Assembly (NCBI RefSeq): GCF_000337515.1
Contig: NZ_AOIQ01000021.1
Coordinates: forward strand, 372,251 to 436,250
DNA length: 64,000 nt
Direction of reading: 5' to 3'
Source of the DNA: Halovivax asiaticus JCM 14624
GTDB taxonomy: Archaea; Halobacteriota; Halobacteria; Halobacteriales; Natrialbaceae
This document shows positions 42,391 to 51,819 of this stretch, one piece after another. A program made the translations under genes and the position numbers. How positions within the stretch are numbered: the first letter of the stretch is position 1; every line of letters starts with the position of its first letter. The notes beneath the pieces were generated by a model. It made no database searches and had not been told where the DNA came from. It saw nothing but the letters and a program-made list of their open reading frames with translations.

Positions 42391-42809
42391 CCCAGGAGTA
42401 CCGAACCGGCCGCGAGGGTGAGTTCACCTACCGTGGCCACACGTTAGACGAGCTGCAGGAGATGGAGCTCGACGAGGTCGCGGAACTGCTGCCCGCACGT
42501 AAGCGGCGAAGCATCCGACGCGGGCTCTCGACCGAGCAGGAGAAGCTGCTCGAGAAGGCCCGTAACCGAACGGAAGAGGAGACCGCGAACGATCCGATCC
42601 GGACGCACCTGCGCAATATGCCGGTGCTGCCGGAGTTCGTCGACCTGACTTTCGCCGTCTATGACGGCCAGGAGTTCGGTCGCGTTCGCGTCGAGCCCGA
42701 GATGATCGGTCACTACCTGGGCGAGTTCCAGCTCACCCGGACGTCCGTCGAACACGGACAGGCCGGTATTGGCGCAACACGCTCCTCGAAGTTCGTGCCA
42801 CTGAAGTGA
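42387..42809 (+). CDS. rps19: Ribosomal protein uS19
   Basis: 140 residues. Archaeal S19 with an N-terminal extension ([20 protein letters not shown]), a basic linker [10 protein letters not shown] and the conserved C-terminal [20 protein letters not shown] and [11 protein letters not shown]. Binds 16S rRNA in the head of the small subunit. The ATGA overlap with uL2 suggests coupled translation. Confidence 0.96.
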   Translation: MTQEYRTGREGEFTYRGHTLDELQEMELDEVAELLPARKRRSIRRGLSTEQEKLLEKARNRTEEETANDPIRTHLRNMPVLPEFVDLTFAVYDGQEFGRVRVEPEMIGHYLGEFQLTRTSVEHGQAGIGATRSSKFVPLK

Positions 42810-42816
42810 TCGTCCA

Positions 42817-43293
42817 ATGGGAATCAACTACTCAGTCGACGCGGACCCGGACTCCACGGCGAAAGCCATGCTCCGGGAGCGTCACATGAGCCACAAGCAC
42901 AGCAAGGAAATCGCCCGGGAGATCAAGGGCATGACCGTCGGTGACGCCCAGGAGTACCTGGCCGCCGTCATCGAGGGTGAGCGCTCGGTCCCGTTCAAGT
43001 CCCACAACACCGGTGCCGGACACCGTTCGGACGTCGACGGCTGGGACGCCGGCAAGTATCCGGAGAAGGCGAGCAACGCCTTCCTCGACCTGCTGGAGAA
43101 CGTCGCCGCTAACGCAGCCCACCAGGGCTTCGACGGCGAGACGATGAAGATCGCCCACGTCGCCGCCCACAAGGTCGGCGAGTCGATGGGCCGCAAACCC
43201 CGCGCGATGGGCCGAGCGACGGCCTGGAATACGCCAGAGGTCGACGTCGAAATCGTCGTCGCCGAAACCGAAGACATGGAGGGTGATGCCTGA
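42817..43293 (+). CDS. rpl22: Ribosomal protein uL22
   Basis: 158 residues. The core with SHKHSKEIAREIKGMTVGDA and the extended hairpin region GESMGRKPRAMGRATAWNTP, which reaches into the exit tunnel, is present, with an acidic archaeal tail. Its stop codon TGA shares a base with the uS3 ATG. Confidence 0.96.
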   Translation: MGINYSVDADPDSTAKAMLRERHMSHKHSKEIAREIKGMTVGDAQEYLAAVIEGERSVPFKSHNTGAGHRSDVDGWDAGKYPEKASNAFLDLLENVAANAAHQGFDGETMKIAHVAAHKVGESMGRKPRAMGRATAWNTPEVDVEIVVAETEDMEGDA

Positions 43294-44237
43294 TGGCAGA
43301 CGAACACCAGTTCATCGAGAACGGATTGCGCCGCTCGCAGATCGACGAGTTCTTCGCGGACGAACTCGGTCGCGCCGGCTACGGCGGCATGGACGTCGCC
43401 CAGACGCCGATGGGGACCCAGATCGTCCTCAAGGCCGAGAAGCCAGGGATGGTTATCGGCAAGGGCGGTGAGAACATCCGGAAGGTTACGACGGCCCTCG
43501 AGGACCGATTCAACCTCGAAGATCCACAGATCGACGTCCAGGAGGTCGACGAACCCGACCTCAACGCCCGCATCGTCGCGGACCGACTGGCCAACGCCCT
43601 AGAGCGTGGCTGGTACTTCCGCAAGGCCGGGCACACGACGATCGACCGGATCATGGACGCTGGCGCACTCGGTGCCGAGATCGTCCTCTCCGGAAAGGTC
43701 ACGGGCGCACGCTCGCGCGTGGAGAAGTTCAACCGTGGCTACATCAAGCACAACGGCGAACCCGCCGACGAGGTCGTCGATCACGGTCAGGGCGTCGCCG
43801 TCATGAAACTCGGGACGATCGGCGTGGACGTCAAGATCATCCCGCCGGGTGCCGAGTTGCCGGACGACTTCCACGTCGAGGAAGACCTCGATCCTGAGGA
43901 GGTCGTTCCGGACGCCGTCGAAGCAAACGAGGGCGTCGAGGAACTGCTCGAAGGCACGCCTGCGGAAGACGAAGCCGAAGCGGATGTCGACGAGGAACCG
44001 GCCGAGGACACCGAGGCCGAACCCGAACTCGACGAGGAGGTCGTCGAGGAAGCCATCGAAGAAGAGATCGTCGAGGAGACGGTCGAAGACGAGACCGAGG
44101 CGGACGCCGACGAGGCTGACGCCGCGGCCGACGAGGTCACGGAGGATCTCGACGAAGAGATCGAAGCCGAGGCCGAGGAACTCGTCGCCGAGATGGAAGG
44201 CGAGGAGGACGACGCAGACGAGGGAGGTGACGCCTGA
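43293..44237 (+). CDS. rps3: Ribosomal protein uS3 with long acidic tail
   Basis: 314 residues. A type 2 KH domain with MVIGKGGENIRKVT (about 51-64) and the C-terminal S3 domain run to about residue 205. The remaining about 100 residues are almost purely acidic (Asp/Glu with Ala/Val), a typical but here long halophile extension. Preceded by ggagggtgatgcc Shine-Dalgarno sequence; shares one base with uL22 and one with uL29. Confidence 0.96.
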   Translation: MADEHQFIENGLRRSQIDEFFADELGRAGYGGMDVAQTPMGTQIVLKAEKPGMVIGKGGENIRKVTTALEDRFNLEDPQIDVQEVDEPDLNARIVADRLANALERGWYFRKAGHTTIDRIMDAGALGAEIVLSGKVTGARSRVEKFNRGYIKHNGEPADEVVDHGQGVAVMKLGTIGVDVKIIPPGAELPDDFHVEEDLDPEEVVPDAVEANEGVEELLEGTPAEDEAEADVDEEPAEDTEAEPELDEEVVEEAIEEEIVEETVEDETEADADEADAAADEVTEDLDEEIEAEAEELVAEMEGEEDDADEGGDA

Positions 44238-44449
44238 TGGCGATCGTTCACGTCGAGGAACTCCGCGACATGACGCCCGCCGAGCGCGAAGCCGAACTCG
44301 AAGAACTCGAGACGGAACTGCTGAACCAGAAGTCCGTCCTCGCGGCCGGTGGGGCCCCGGAAGATCCGGGCCGCATCAACGAACTCGGCAAGACGATCGC
44401 TCGGATCAAGACGATCCAGCGTGAGGAAGGCGACTTAGACGAAGAATAA
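44237..44449 (+). CDS. rpl29: Ribosomal protein uL29
   Basis: 70 residues, two long helices: IVHVEELRDMTPAEREAELE and the conserved RINELGKTIARIKTI. Lies near the tunnel exit. Preceded by gagggaggtgacg Shine-Dalgarno sequence inside the uS3 tail. Confidence 0.96.
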   Translation: MAIVHVEELRDMTPAEREAELEELETELLNQKSVLAAGGAPEDPGRINELGKTIARIKTIQREEGDLDEE

Positions 44450-44451
44450 CC

Positions 44452-44916
44452 ATGCCACTGACACCCGAGACGCTCCCGCGACACGAACTCACTGGCCTTT
44501 CGGTCAGGGTCGTCGAGAGTGACGACCCTGGTCGGGTCGGTATCCGGGGACGGGTCGTCTGCGAGACGACCAGCACCCTCCGGATCGAGCGCGCTTCGCC
44601 GGAGGCGGAGCGACGCGAGTCGCGAGACGGCGGTGACGACGCCGACGCACGTGACGCGGACGGCGCTCGGGTGGTTACGGTACCGAAGGTGGGAACGACG
44701 TTCGAATTCGCGATCACAGATGACGCCGCCGGGGTCGAAAAGGCCCCGGGGACCGCGTCCAAACTGGCCGACACTCAACCTGCGGGGGAGTCCGACCCGG
44801 ATTCCACCACAGACAGCGCTGGCGAGGGCGTGGCCTACGTTACGGTCGATGGATCGCGCCTGAACGAACGACCGGCCCGCCGTACCGAAACGGCAGGAGA
44901 TTCACCATGGCAATAG
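44452..44916 (+). CDS. rnp1: Ribonuclease P protein component 1 (Rpp29/POP4)
   Basis: 154 residues. The Sm-like RNase P protein Rpp29 is recognisable from [20 protein letters not shown] and [16 protein letters not shown] at the start and [12 protein letters not shown] later. A charged insertion (about residues 50-66) and a variable acidic segment (about 100-120) lengthen it compared with the about 95-residue core of other archaea. It assists the catalytic RNA that trims tRNA 5' ends. It overlaps uS17 by 10 bases, a usual location in archaea. Confidence 0.93.
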   Translation: MPLTPETLPRHELTGLSVRVVESDDPGRVGIRGRVVCETTSTLRIERASPEAERRESRDGGDDADARDADGARVVTVPKVGTTFEFAITDDAAGVEKAPGTASKLADTQPAGESDPDSTTDSAGEGVAYVTVDGSRLNERPARRTETAGDSPWQ

Positions 44917-45356
44917 GACTAGATGTAGACACCCCTCCGGAACCGGCAAACCCGGAGGAATACGACTACGAGAAGTGTCCGTTCTACGGCGAGCTTCCCG
45001 TTCGAGGACAGGTCCTCGAAGGGCAGGTCGTCTCGACGGACATGGACAAGACCGTAGTCGTCGAGCGAGAGTACGACGTGGCCGTACCGAAGTACGATCG
45101 GTACATGAAGCGTCGCTCGCGCATTCCGGCACACGTGCCGGGCGTGCTCGAGCCGCTCTCGGTCGGTGACTCGGTCAAGATCGCAGAGACCCGACCACTG
45201 TCGAAGACGAAATCGCACGTGGTCGTCGAAGTAACACAGGAGGCGACCGCCGAAGACGTCGCCGAGCTCACGCGTCAGGAGGAACCTGACCGTGAACTCT
45301 CGGCCGAGGACGTGACGGCGGACGCCGACGCCGAGGAAATCGAGGGTGAGCAGTGA
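44907..45356 (+). CDS. rps17: Ribosomal protein uS17
   Basis: 149 residues. Core OB fold with [20 protein letters not shown] and [17 protein letters not shown]. An N-terminal extension typical for archaea and an acidic C-terminal tail of about 35 residues are added. The stop codon overlaps the uL14 ATG (TGATG). Confidence 0.96.
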   Translation: MAIGLDVDTPPEPANPEEYDYEKCPFYGELPVRGQVLEGQVVSTDMDKTVVVEREYDVAVPKYDRYMKRRSRIPAHVPGVLEPLSVGDSVKIAETRPLSKTKSHVVVEVTQEATAEDVAELTRQEEPDRELSAEDVTADADAEEIEGEQ

Positions 45357-45754
45357 TGGAGGCGATCAAGGCCGACGTCACGCAGGGACTCAAGAAGGGG
45401 TCGCTCGTCACCTGTGCCGACAACACCGGTGCCCGAGAGCTGAAGGTTATCAGCGTCGCGGGCTACCACGGCACGAAGAACCGCCAGCCCAAGGCTGGCC
45501 TCGGCGACAAGGTGACCGTTTCCGTCACCAAGGGGACGCCCGAGATGCGCCGCCAGGTGCTCGAAGCCGTCGTCGTCCGTCAGCGCCAGACCGTTCGGCG
45601 CCCGGATGGCACGCGCATGAAGTTCGAGGACAACGCGGCCGTCATCGTCGACGAGAACGAGGAACCCCGCGGAACGGAGATCAAGGGACCGATCGCTCGC
45701 GAAGTCGCCGAACGGTTCGGTGCCATCGCGAGCACCGCCACGATGATCGTATAG
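45356..45754 (+). CDS. rpl14: Ribosomal protein uL14
   Basis: 132 residues. Highly conserved signature [18 protein letters not shown] and the [20 protein letters not shown] segment. ATG at 45356 is used rather than an in-frame GTG one codon earlier because of the TGATG coupling to uS17. Confidence 0.96.
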   Translation: MEAIKADVTQGLKKGSLVTCADNTGARELKVISVAGYHGTKNRQPKAGLGDKVTVSVTKGTPEMRRQVLEAVVVRQRQTVRRPDGTRMKFEDNAAVIVDENEEPRGTEIKGPIAREVAERFGAIASTATMIV

Positions 45755-45758
45755 AACC

Positions 45759-46115
45759 ATGAGCAAGCAACCACGCACACAGCGAACGCAGACTGACCGT
45801 GCCCCGCTGCACAAGCGCGGCACGCAGCTGCACGCGACGCTCACCGAGGAACTCCGCGAGGAGTACGACACCCGTCGCACGCGCGTCAACGCCGGTGATA
45901 CGGTCGAAGTGATGCGCGGCGATTACGCCGGGACGGAGGGAGAGGTTCTCACCGTCTCGCTTCGCGACGGCGTCATCCACGTCGAAGACGTCACGGTCGA
46001 GACGGCCGACGGCGAGGAAGTCGCTCGCCCGCTCGACGCGTCGAACGTCCGCATCACGGACCTCGACCTGAGCGACGAGCGTCGCGAGGCACGACTCGAA
46101 GGTGATAGCGAATGA
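45759..46115 (+). CDS. rpl24: Ribosomal protein uL24
   Basis: 118 residues. A basic N-terminal archaeal extension precedes the KOW motif region [20 protein letters not shown]. An early assembly protein of the large subunit. The last 4 bases overlap the eS4 start. Confidence 0.96.
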   Translation: MSKQPRTQRTQTDRAPLHKRGTQLHATLTEELREEYDTRRTRVNAGDTVEVMRGDYAGTEGEVLTVSLRDGVIHVEDVTVETADGEEVARPLDASNVRITDLDLSDERREARLEGDSE

Positions 46116-46846
46116 GCAACCATCAGAAACGACTCTCGGTACCGAAGTCCTGGCCGGTCGAGCGAAAGACCGACACCTTCACGGTGAAGGCCGGGGCCGG
46201 CCCGCACGGTGAAGACGGCGTTCCGCTGCTCATCCTGCTGCGGGACGTGCTCGAGTACGTCGACAACCGAAAGGAGGCGCGCTACGCCCTCGCGAACGAC
46301 GCTGTGCTCGTCAACGGCGACGAGATCAGCGACGAGGAGCGTCCGATCGGAATGTTCGACATTCTGGCGTTCCCCGACCGCGAAGAGGCCTACCGCGTCT
46401 TCCCGGACGAGGGTGGCCGCCTCTCGCTGACCCCGATCGACGCCGAATCGGCCGAGAGCCGACTCGGCAAGGTCGAGGGCAAACGACAGGTCACCGGCGG
46501 CGTCACGCAGCTCTCGCTGCACGACGGCACCAACGTGACCGTCGACGACGAGGCCACCTACGGTGTGAACGACTCCGTCGTCGTCGACAACGAATCGAAG
46601 GAGATCGTCGCACACTTCCCGTACGAGGACGGTGCGCTCGTGACGGCCGTTCGCGGCAACCACGCCGGCAAGATCGGCCAGATCGCCGAGATCGACGTCA
46701 CGCCCGGGAGCGGCTCGAACATCGTCACCGTCGAAGCGGCCGAGGCGGCCGTGACGGACGAGGAATTCGAGACCGTCGAGGAGTACGTCGTCGTTATCGA
46801 CGAGAACTTCGTAGACGGCGAGGCGACAGGAGGTGACGACGAATGA
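46112..46846 (+). CDS. rps4e: Ribosomal protein eS4
   Basis: 244 residues, archaeal/eukaryotic-only S4e. N-terminal S4-like RNA-binding part with [20 protein letters not shown], a middle EVS4e domain ([17 protein letters not shown]) and a C-terminal KOW segment ([16 protein letters not shown]). Overlaps both neighbours by 4 bases. Confidence 0.97.
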   Translation: MSNHQKRLSVPKSWPVERKTDTFTVKAGAGPHGEDGVPLLILLRDVLEYVDNRKEARYALANDAVLVNGDEISDEERPIGMFDILAFPDREEAYRVFPDEGGRLSLTPIDAESAESRLGKVEGKRQVTGGVTQLSLHDGTNVTVDDEATYGVNDSVVVDNESKEIVAHFPYEDGALVTAVRGNHAGKIGQIAEIDVTPGSGSNIVTVEAAEAAVTDEEFETVEEYVVVIDENFVDGEATGGDDE

Positions 46847-47376
46847 GCGACGCCGAATCGTCGGCAGACTTCCACGCGATGCGCGAACCGCGCGTCGAGA
46901 AAGCTGTCGTCCACATGGGCGTCGGGCAGGGCGGTCGCGAACTCGCCGACGCCGAGGACATCATCGAAGAGATCTCCGGTCAGCAGAGCGTCCGCACGCA
47001 AGCGGCCGCGACCGAACCGGAATTCGGCATCCGCCAGGGTGAGCCGATCGGGACGAAAGTCACGCTCCGTGGCGACGACGCCCACGAGTTCCTCGAGACG
47101 GCACTGCCGATCGCGGACCTCTCCGCTCGCCAGTTCGACGAGACGGGGAACTTCAGCTTCGGTGTCGCCGAACACACCGACTTCCCCAGCCAGGAGTACG
47201 ACCCGAACATCGGGATCTACGGACTGGACGTGACCGTCAACCTGGTCCGTCCCGGCTATCGCGTTGCGAAACGCGATCAGGCGACCCGGTCGATCCCGTC
47301 GAACCATCGACTGACGCCCGAGGACTCGATTCGATTCCTCGAGGCGGCGTTCGACGTGGAGGTAGACGATGAGTGA
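46843..47376 (+). CDS. rpl5: Ribosomal protein uL5
   Basis: 177 residues. Conserved [40 protein letters not shown] and [20 protein letters not shown]. Binds 5S rRNA in the central protuberance. A gaggtgacgacga Shine-Dalgarno-bearing stretch precedes it within eS4, and it overlaps uS14 by 8 bases. Confidence 0.97.
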   Translation: MSDAESSADFHAMREPRVEKAVVHMGVGQGGRELADAEDIIEEISGQQSVRTQAAATEPEFGIRQGEPIGTKVTLRGDDAHEFLETALPIADLSARQFDETGNFSFGVAEHTDFPSQEYDPNIGIYGLDVTVNLVRPGYRVAKRDQATRSIPSNHRLTPEDSIRFLEAAFDVEVDDE

Positions 47377-47545
47377 AAGTGAGAACGAACAGACGGGCGA
47401 GCACGCCGCAAAGCGCACGGGACAGCTTGAGTCCTGTCAGCGCTGTGGCCGTAAGCAGGGACTTGTCGGGAAGTATGACATCAATCTCTGCCGCCAGTGC
47501 TTCCGCGAGATCGCCCGCGACATGGGATTCAAGAAGTACAGATGA
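47369..47545 (+). CDS. rps14: Ribosomal protein uS14 (zinc-binding type)
   Basis: 58 residues. Two CxxC pairs (CQRCGRKQ and CRQCFREIA) make a zinc ribbon, the archaeal S14 type, and the end RDMGFKKYR is the family hallmark. An N-terminal acidic stretch of about 12 residues is halophile-specific. It overlaps uL5 by 8 bases and uS8 by 4, and a ggaggtagacg Shine-Dalgarno sequence precedes it. Confidence 0.96.
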   Translation: MSESENEQTGEHAAKRTGQLESCQRCGRKQGLVGKYDINLCRQCFREIARDMGFKKYR

Positions 47546-47934
47546 CAGGTAACGACCCACTCAGTAACGCGCTCTCGGGCATCGACAATGCAGAGAGCGT
47601 GGGCCATCTGAGCCACGAGGTACGGCCCGCCTCGAACGTGATCGGACAGGTACTCGAGGTCTTCTACGACCGCGGGTACGTCGACGGCTTCGAGTTCGTC
47701 GACGACGGCAAAGGCGGTCAGTTCGAGGTCGAATTGAACGGAGCGATCAACGAGTGCGGCCCCGTCAAGCCACGCTACAGTGCCGGCGCCGACGAGTTCG
47801 AGAAGTGGGAGAAGCGGTTCCTCCCCGCTCGGGACTTCGGTGCGCTCGTCGTCACGACGAGCGAGGGCATCATGAGCCACTACGAGGCTCGTGAGCGCGG
47901 TATCGGGGGCCAGGTGATCGCGTACGTCTACTAG
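47542..47934 (+). CDS. rps8: Ribosomal protein uS8
   Basis: 130 residues. [19 protein letters not shown] at the start and the C-terminal [20 protein letters not shown] are typical. The ATG at 47542 gives ATGA overlap with uS14; a longer open frame upstream is only the shadow of uS14. Central 16S rRNA binder. Confidence 0.96.
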   Translation: MTGNDPLSNALSGIDNAESVGHLSHEVRPASNVIGQVLEVFYDRGYVDGFEFVDDGKGGQFEVELNGAINECGPVKPRYSAGADEFEKWEKRFLPARDFGALVVTTSEGIMSHYEARERGIGGQVIAYVY

Positions 47935-47938
47935 CACA

Positions 47939-48475
47939 ATGGCACGAACAACACTCACCATTCCCGACGACGTAACTGTCGAGGTCGACCACCTCGACGT
48001 GACGGTCGATGGGCCGGAAGGGACGGTTTCCCGTCGCCTCTGGTACCCGGACGTCACCGTCGAGGTAGATGGCGACCAGGTGGTTATCGAGAGCGACGCC
48101 GACGACGCCAAGACGACGGCGACGGTCGGCACGTTCGAGAGCCACGTCCGCAACGCCTTCCACGGCGTGACCGACAACTGGGAGTACGAGATGGAGGTTT
48201 TCTACTCGCACTTCCCGATGCAGGTCGACGTCGAAGGCGACGAAGTCGTCATCGAGAACTTCCTCGGCGAGAAAGCACCGCGACGAACGACTATCCACGG
48301 TGATACCCAGGTGAGCGTCGATGGCGAGGCCATCACGCTCTCCGGCCCGAACAAAGAAGACGTCGGCCAGACCGCAGCTGACATCGAGCAGCTGACCCAG
48401 GTCACTGGGAAAGACACGCGTGTCTTCCAGGACGGCGTCTACATCACCGCCAAACCCAGCACGGGAGGTGCCTGA
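47939..48475 (+). CDS. rpl6: Ribosomal protein uL6
   Basis: 178 residues with the internally duplicated L6 fold. Features: [20 protein letters not shown], and the C-terminal [20 protein letters not shown] and [12 protein letters not shown]. Located near the factor-binding site of the large subunit. Confidence 0.96.
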   Translation: MARTTLTIPDDVTVEVDHLDVTVDGPEGTVSRRLWYPDVTVEVDGDQVVIESDADDAKTTATVGTFESHVRNAFHGVTDNWEYEMEVFYSHFPMQVDVEGDEVVIENFLGEKAPRRTTIHGDTQVSVDGEAITLSGPNKEDVGQTAADIEQLTQVTGKDTRVFQDGVYITAKPSTGGA

Positions 48476-48477
48476 TC

Positions 48478-49221
48478 ATGTCCGAAGACGAATCTGACGA
48501 CGCCGAAGCAGCAGTCGAGGAGGGAACTCCCGAGAGCTTAGCGGAGATCAGTGGCGTCGGCGCGAGCAAGGCCGACGCACTTCGTGAAGCCGGATTCGAG
48601 TCCGTCGACGACGTCAAAGAAGCCTCCCAGGACGACCTGGCGGCGGTCGAAGGCGTCGGCATGGCGCTTGCGGCCCGAATCAAGGCTGACGTCGGCGATC
48701 TCGAGGTCGACGAGGAGACCGAGGCCGAGATCGAAGACGAGGCCGAACCCGAAGCGGAGGCCGAGGCCGAAGACGTCGAGACCGAACTGCAGCCCCGGGG
48801 CCTGACCGAGAAGGAGCCCGATCTCTCAGACGAGGAGGGCCGGCTCCTGACCGAGCGGCGCCACGAGGGCAACCCGCAGTTCAACCGACAGGACTACCAC
48901 AAGAAAAAGCGGACGCCGGAATCCTGGCGAAAGCCACGTGGTGGTCTCTCGAAGCAGCGCCGCGGCGTGAAGGGCAAGGGCCCCAAAGTCGAGGCCGGCT
49001 ACCGGACGCCGACGACGGTGCGCGGCAAGCACCCGAGCGGCTTCGAGGAGGTTCGCGTCGAGAACACGGACGACTTGGACGGCGTCGACGGCGACACCGA
49101 AGCCGTTCGTATCGCCGGTTCGGTCGGTGCTCGCAAGCGCGAACGCATCGAAGAACAGGCCGAGGACGCAGGCATTCGCGTCCTCAACCCGACCTACGTC
49201 GAAGTGGAGGTAGACGAATGA
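48478..49221 (+). CDS. rpl32e: Ribosomal protein eL32 with N-terminal helix-hairpin-helix extension
   Basis: 247 residues. The L32e domain fills the second half ([20 protein letters not shown] to the end). The first about 75 residues contain two helix-hairpin-helix motifs ([19 protein letters not shown] and [17 protein letters not shown]), then an acidic spacer. This extension is known from halophilic L32e; it may be processed or contact nucleic acid. A ggaggtgcctgatc Shine-Dalgarno sequence precedes the ATG. Confidence 0.95.
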   Translation: MSEDESDDAEAAVEEGTPESLAEISGVGASKADALREAGFESVDDVKEASQDDLAAVEGVGMALAARIKADVGDLEVDEETEAEIEDEAEPEAEAEAEDVETELQPRGLTEKEPDLSDEEGRLLTERRHEGNPQFNRQDYHKKKRTPESWRKPRGGLSKQRRGVKGKGPKVEAGYRTPTTVRGKHPSGFEEVRVENTDDLDGVDGDTEAVRIAGSVGARKRERIEEQAEDAGIRVLNPTYVEVEVDE

Positions 49222-49667
49222 CGGACCTGAGTGCACAGAAGCGACTCGCAGCGGACGTCCTCGACGTCGGCAAGAATCGTATCTGGTTCGATCCGGACGC
49301 CCAGGGAGAGATCTCCCAGGCGATCACGCGCGAGGAGATCCGCGAACTCGTCGACGACGGCACGATCCGTGCCGAGGACGCCCGCGGCAACTCCCGCGGT
49401 CGTGCCCGCGAACGGAACGCGAAGCGAGCATACGGCCACCAGAAGGGGCCGGGCAAGCGACGCGGGAAGGCGGGTGCCCGTCAGGATAGCAAGGAACAGT
49501 GGCGAAATCAGATTCGGGCTCAGCGACGGAAACTGCGCGAACTGCGCGACTCGGACGAGCTTACACCGACCGAGTACCGCGAACTCTACCGCAAAGCTGG
49601 CGGTGGCGAGTTCCGCAGCGTCCGGTACATGCTGACCTTCATCGAGAACGAATACGGTGACGAATAA
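49218..49667 (+). CDS. rpl19e: Ribosomal protein eL19
   Basis: 149 residues. [20 protein letters not shown] at the N-terminus and the basic [20 protein letters not shown] are diagnostic for L19e, a long helical protein on the large subunit. Overlaps eL32 by 4 bases and uL18 by one. Confidence 0.97.
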   Translation: MTDLSAQKRLAADVLDVGKNRIWFDPDAQGEISQAITREEIRELVDDGTIRAEDARGNSRGRARERNAKRAYGHQKGPGKRRGKAGARQDSKEQWRNQIRAQRRKLRELRDSDELTPTEYRELYRKAGGGEFRSVRYMLTFIENEYGDE

Positions 49668-50218
49668 TGGCAACAGGACCACGATATAAGGTACCGATGC
49701 GACGTCGCCGGGAGGTCCGGACGGACTACCATCAGAGGTTGCGCCTGCTGAAATCGGGCAAGCCGCGCCTCGTCGCGCGGACGTCCAACGCGCACGTCAG
49801 GGCGCAGCTGATCACTCCCGGCCCCCAGGGCGACGAAACACATGCAAGCGCACACTCGGGTGACTTGGCCGAGTTCGGCTGGGAAGCACCCACGAGTAAC
49901 CTGCCTGCGGCGTATCTGACCGGCCTCCTGGCCGGCATGCGCGCGGTCGAGGCCGGTGTCGAGGAAGCGGTCCTCGATCTGGGTCTCCACACGGCGACGC
50001 CGGGCAACAAGGTGTTCGCGGTTCAGGAGGGTGCGATCGACGCGGGGCTCGAGATCCCGCACAACGACAGCGTCCTCGCCGACTGGTCGCGCACGCGCGG
50101 CGAACACATCGCCGAGTACGCAGAGTCGCTCGACGAACCGCTCTACAGCGGTGATTTCGACGCGACCGACCTCCCCGAGCACTTCGATACGGTACGAGAG
50201 GAGATCAGCAATGAGTAA
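49667..50218 (+). CDS. rpl18: Ribosomal protein uL18
   Basis: 183 residues. [20 protein letters not shown] and the following [20 protein letters not shown] are conserved in archaeal L18, which binds 5S rRNA with uL5. An acidic archaeal C-terminal extension is present. Overlaps uS5 by 8 bases. Confidence 0.97.
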   Translation: MATGPRYKVPMRRRREVRTDYHQRLRLLKSGKPRLVARTSNAHVRAQLITPGPQGDETHASAHSGDLAEFGWEAPTSNLPAAYLTGLLAGMRAVEAGVEEAVLDLGLHTATPGNKVFAVQEGAIDAGLEIPHNDSVLADWSRTRGEHIAEYAESLDEPLYSGDFDATDLPEHFDTVREEISNE

Positions 50219-50864
50219 CCGACAGGACGGCGGGTGGGAGCCCGTCACACGACTAGGGCGAAAGGTACAGGAGGGCGAGATCGACACGATGTCGGCCGCA
50301 CTCGACTCCGGGCTTCCGCTGAAGGAGCCGGAGCTCGTCGATCAGCTCCTGCCGGGGCTCGACGACGAGGTACTCGACATCAACATGGTCCAGCGGATGA
50401 CCGACTCCGGACGACGCGTGAAGTTCCGCTGTGTCGTCACCGTCGGTGACCGAAACGGCTTTGTCGGTTACGCCGAAGGGCGTGACGACCAGGTCGGGTC
50501 GGCCATCCAGAAGGCTATCGAGATCGCGAAACTGAACATCATCGAGGTTCCCCGCGGCTCCGGGTCGTGGGAGGATCGATCGGACCGGCCCCACTCGCTG
50601 ACCCACCGAACGAGCGGCAAGGCCGGCTCGGTCGAGGTCGACGTCATTCCGGCACCCGAGGGCCTCGGACTGGCCGCGAGCGACACTGTTCGTGCCGTCC
50701 TCGAACTCGCGGGTATCGAGAACGCCTGGACGCAGAGCCACGGCAACACCCGGACGACGGTCAACCTCGCGAAGGCAACGTTCAACGCGCTCGAAAACGC
50801 CTCACAGTCCCGCATGCAAGCTCGGACGCAGGATAACGAGGGCGCCGAGGTGGCCGAGCGATGA
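50211..50864 (+). CDS. rps5: Ribosomal protein uS5
   Basis: 217 residues. Double-stranded-RNA-binding-like N-domain with [20 protein letters not shown] and the S5 C-domain [20 protein letters not shown]. The ATG at 50211 matches archaeal homologues; a longer open frame lies in the uL18 gene and is not coding. Involved in decoding accuracy. Confidence 0.96.
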   Translation: MSNRQDGGWEPVTRLGRKVQEGEIDTMSAALDSGLPLKEPELVDQLLPGLDDEVLDINMVQRMTDSGRRVKFRCVVTVGDRNGFVGYAEGRDDQVGSAIQKAIEIAKLNIIEVPRGSGSWEDRSDRPHSLTHRTSGKAGSVEVDVIPAPEGLGLAASDTVRAVLELAGIENAWTQSHGNTRTTVNLAKATFNALENASQSRMQARTQDNEGAEVAER

Positions 50865-51328
50865 AGGCGCTCGTCCAGCTTCGCGGCGAGGTCGATCGCT
50901 CGGATGCGGTCGATGACACGCTGATGATGCTCAACATCCCCGAGGTCAATCACGCCACGCTCGTTCCCGAGCGGGACACCTACCGCGGGATGATCACGAA
51001 GGTTCACGACTACGTCGCGTACGGCGAACCCAGCGCGGACGTGCTCGCGACGGTGCTCTCGAAGCGAGCCGAGCCGCTCGAGGGCCGTCAGTCCGACGTG
51101 GACGAGGCGTGGGTCGCCGACAACACGGCCTACGACGACTTCGACGGGCTCGCCGAGGCGCTACTCGAAGAGGAAACGACACTTCGCGAGGAAGGACTCT
51201 CCCCGACGCTTCGCCTGCACCCGCCACGTGGTGGGCACGACGGGATCAAGAAGCCGACGGGCGACGGTGGCCAACTCGGAAAGCATACAACGGAGCAGAT
51301 TAACGACCTGCTAGAATCGATGCGCTAA
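50861..51328 (+). CDS. rpl30: Ribosomal protein uL30
   Basis: 155 residues, the long archaeal form. [20 protein letters not shown] opens the protein; the C-terminal half ([20 protein letters not shown]) is the archaeal extension. ATGA overlap with uS5. Confidence 0.96.
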   Translation: MKALVQLRGEVDRSDAVDDTLMMLNIPEVNHATLVPERDTYRGMITKVHDYVAYGEPSADVLATVLSKRAEPLEGRQSDVDEAWVADNTAYDDFDGLAEALLEEETTLREEGLSPTLRLHPPRGGHDGIKKPTGDGGQLGKHTTEQINDLLESMR

Positions 51329-51330
51329 CC

Positions 51331-51816
51331 ATGACGAGTAAGAAAAAGCGCCAGCGCGGATCGCGAACCCACAGCGGCGGGACGCACAAGAACCGCCGTG
51401 GAGCCGGCCATCGAGGCGGCCGCGGCCGCGCCGGGCGGAGCAAACACGAGTTCCACAACTACGAACCGAAGCACAAACACGGCTTCAAGCGCCCGCAGGA
51501 CGCGCAGCCGACGGTCGAAGAGGTAGACGTCCGTACGCTGGACGAGGACCTCCCGCTGCTCGTTGCCGACGGCGTGGCCGAGGAGACCGACGATGGGTAC
51601 GCGATCGATGCCCGCGACGTCGCCGACGACGGAGACGACGTCGACCTCGTGAAGGTTCTCGGCTCCGGTCAGGTCCACGACGCGCTCTCCGTGACCGCCG
51701 ACGCGTTCACCGACGGCGCACGTGAGAAACTCGAAGCCGCTGGTGGCGCCGCCGTCCTCACCGAGCGTGGCGAGGCGCGAGCCGCCGAAACCGACGACGA
51801 GGAGACAGAGGACTAA
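51331..51816 (+). CDS. rpl15: Ribosomal protein uL15
   Basis: 161 residues. The basic, Gly-rich N-terminus (TSKKKRQRGSRTHSGGTHKN, RRGAGHRGGRGRAG) and the C-terminal VKVLGSGQVHDALSVTADAF define L15. It is the last ribosomal protein gene of the cluster and lies 3 bases before secY. Confidence 0.97.
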   Translation: MTSKKKRQRGSRTHSGGTHKNRRGAGHRGGRGRAGRSKHEFHNYEPKHKHGFKRPQDAQPTVEEVDVRTLDEDLPLLVADGVAEETDDGYAIDARDVADDGDDVDLVKVLGSGQVHDALSVTADAFTDGAREKLEAAGGAAVLTERGEARAAETDDEETED

Positions 51817-51819
51817 TAC

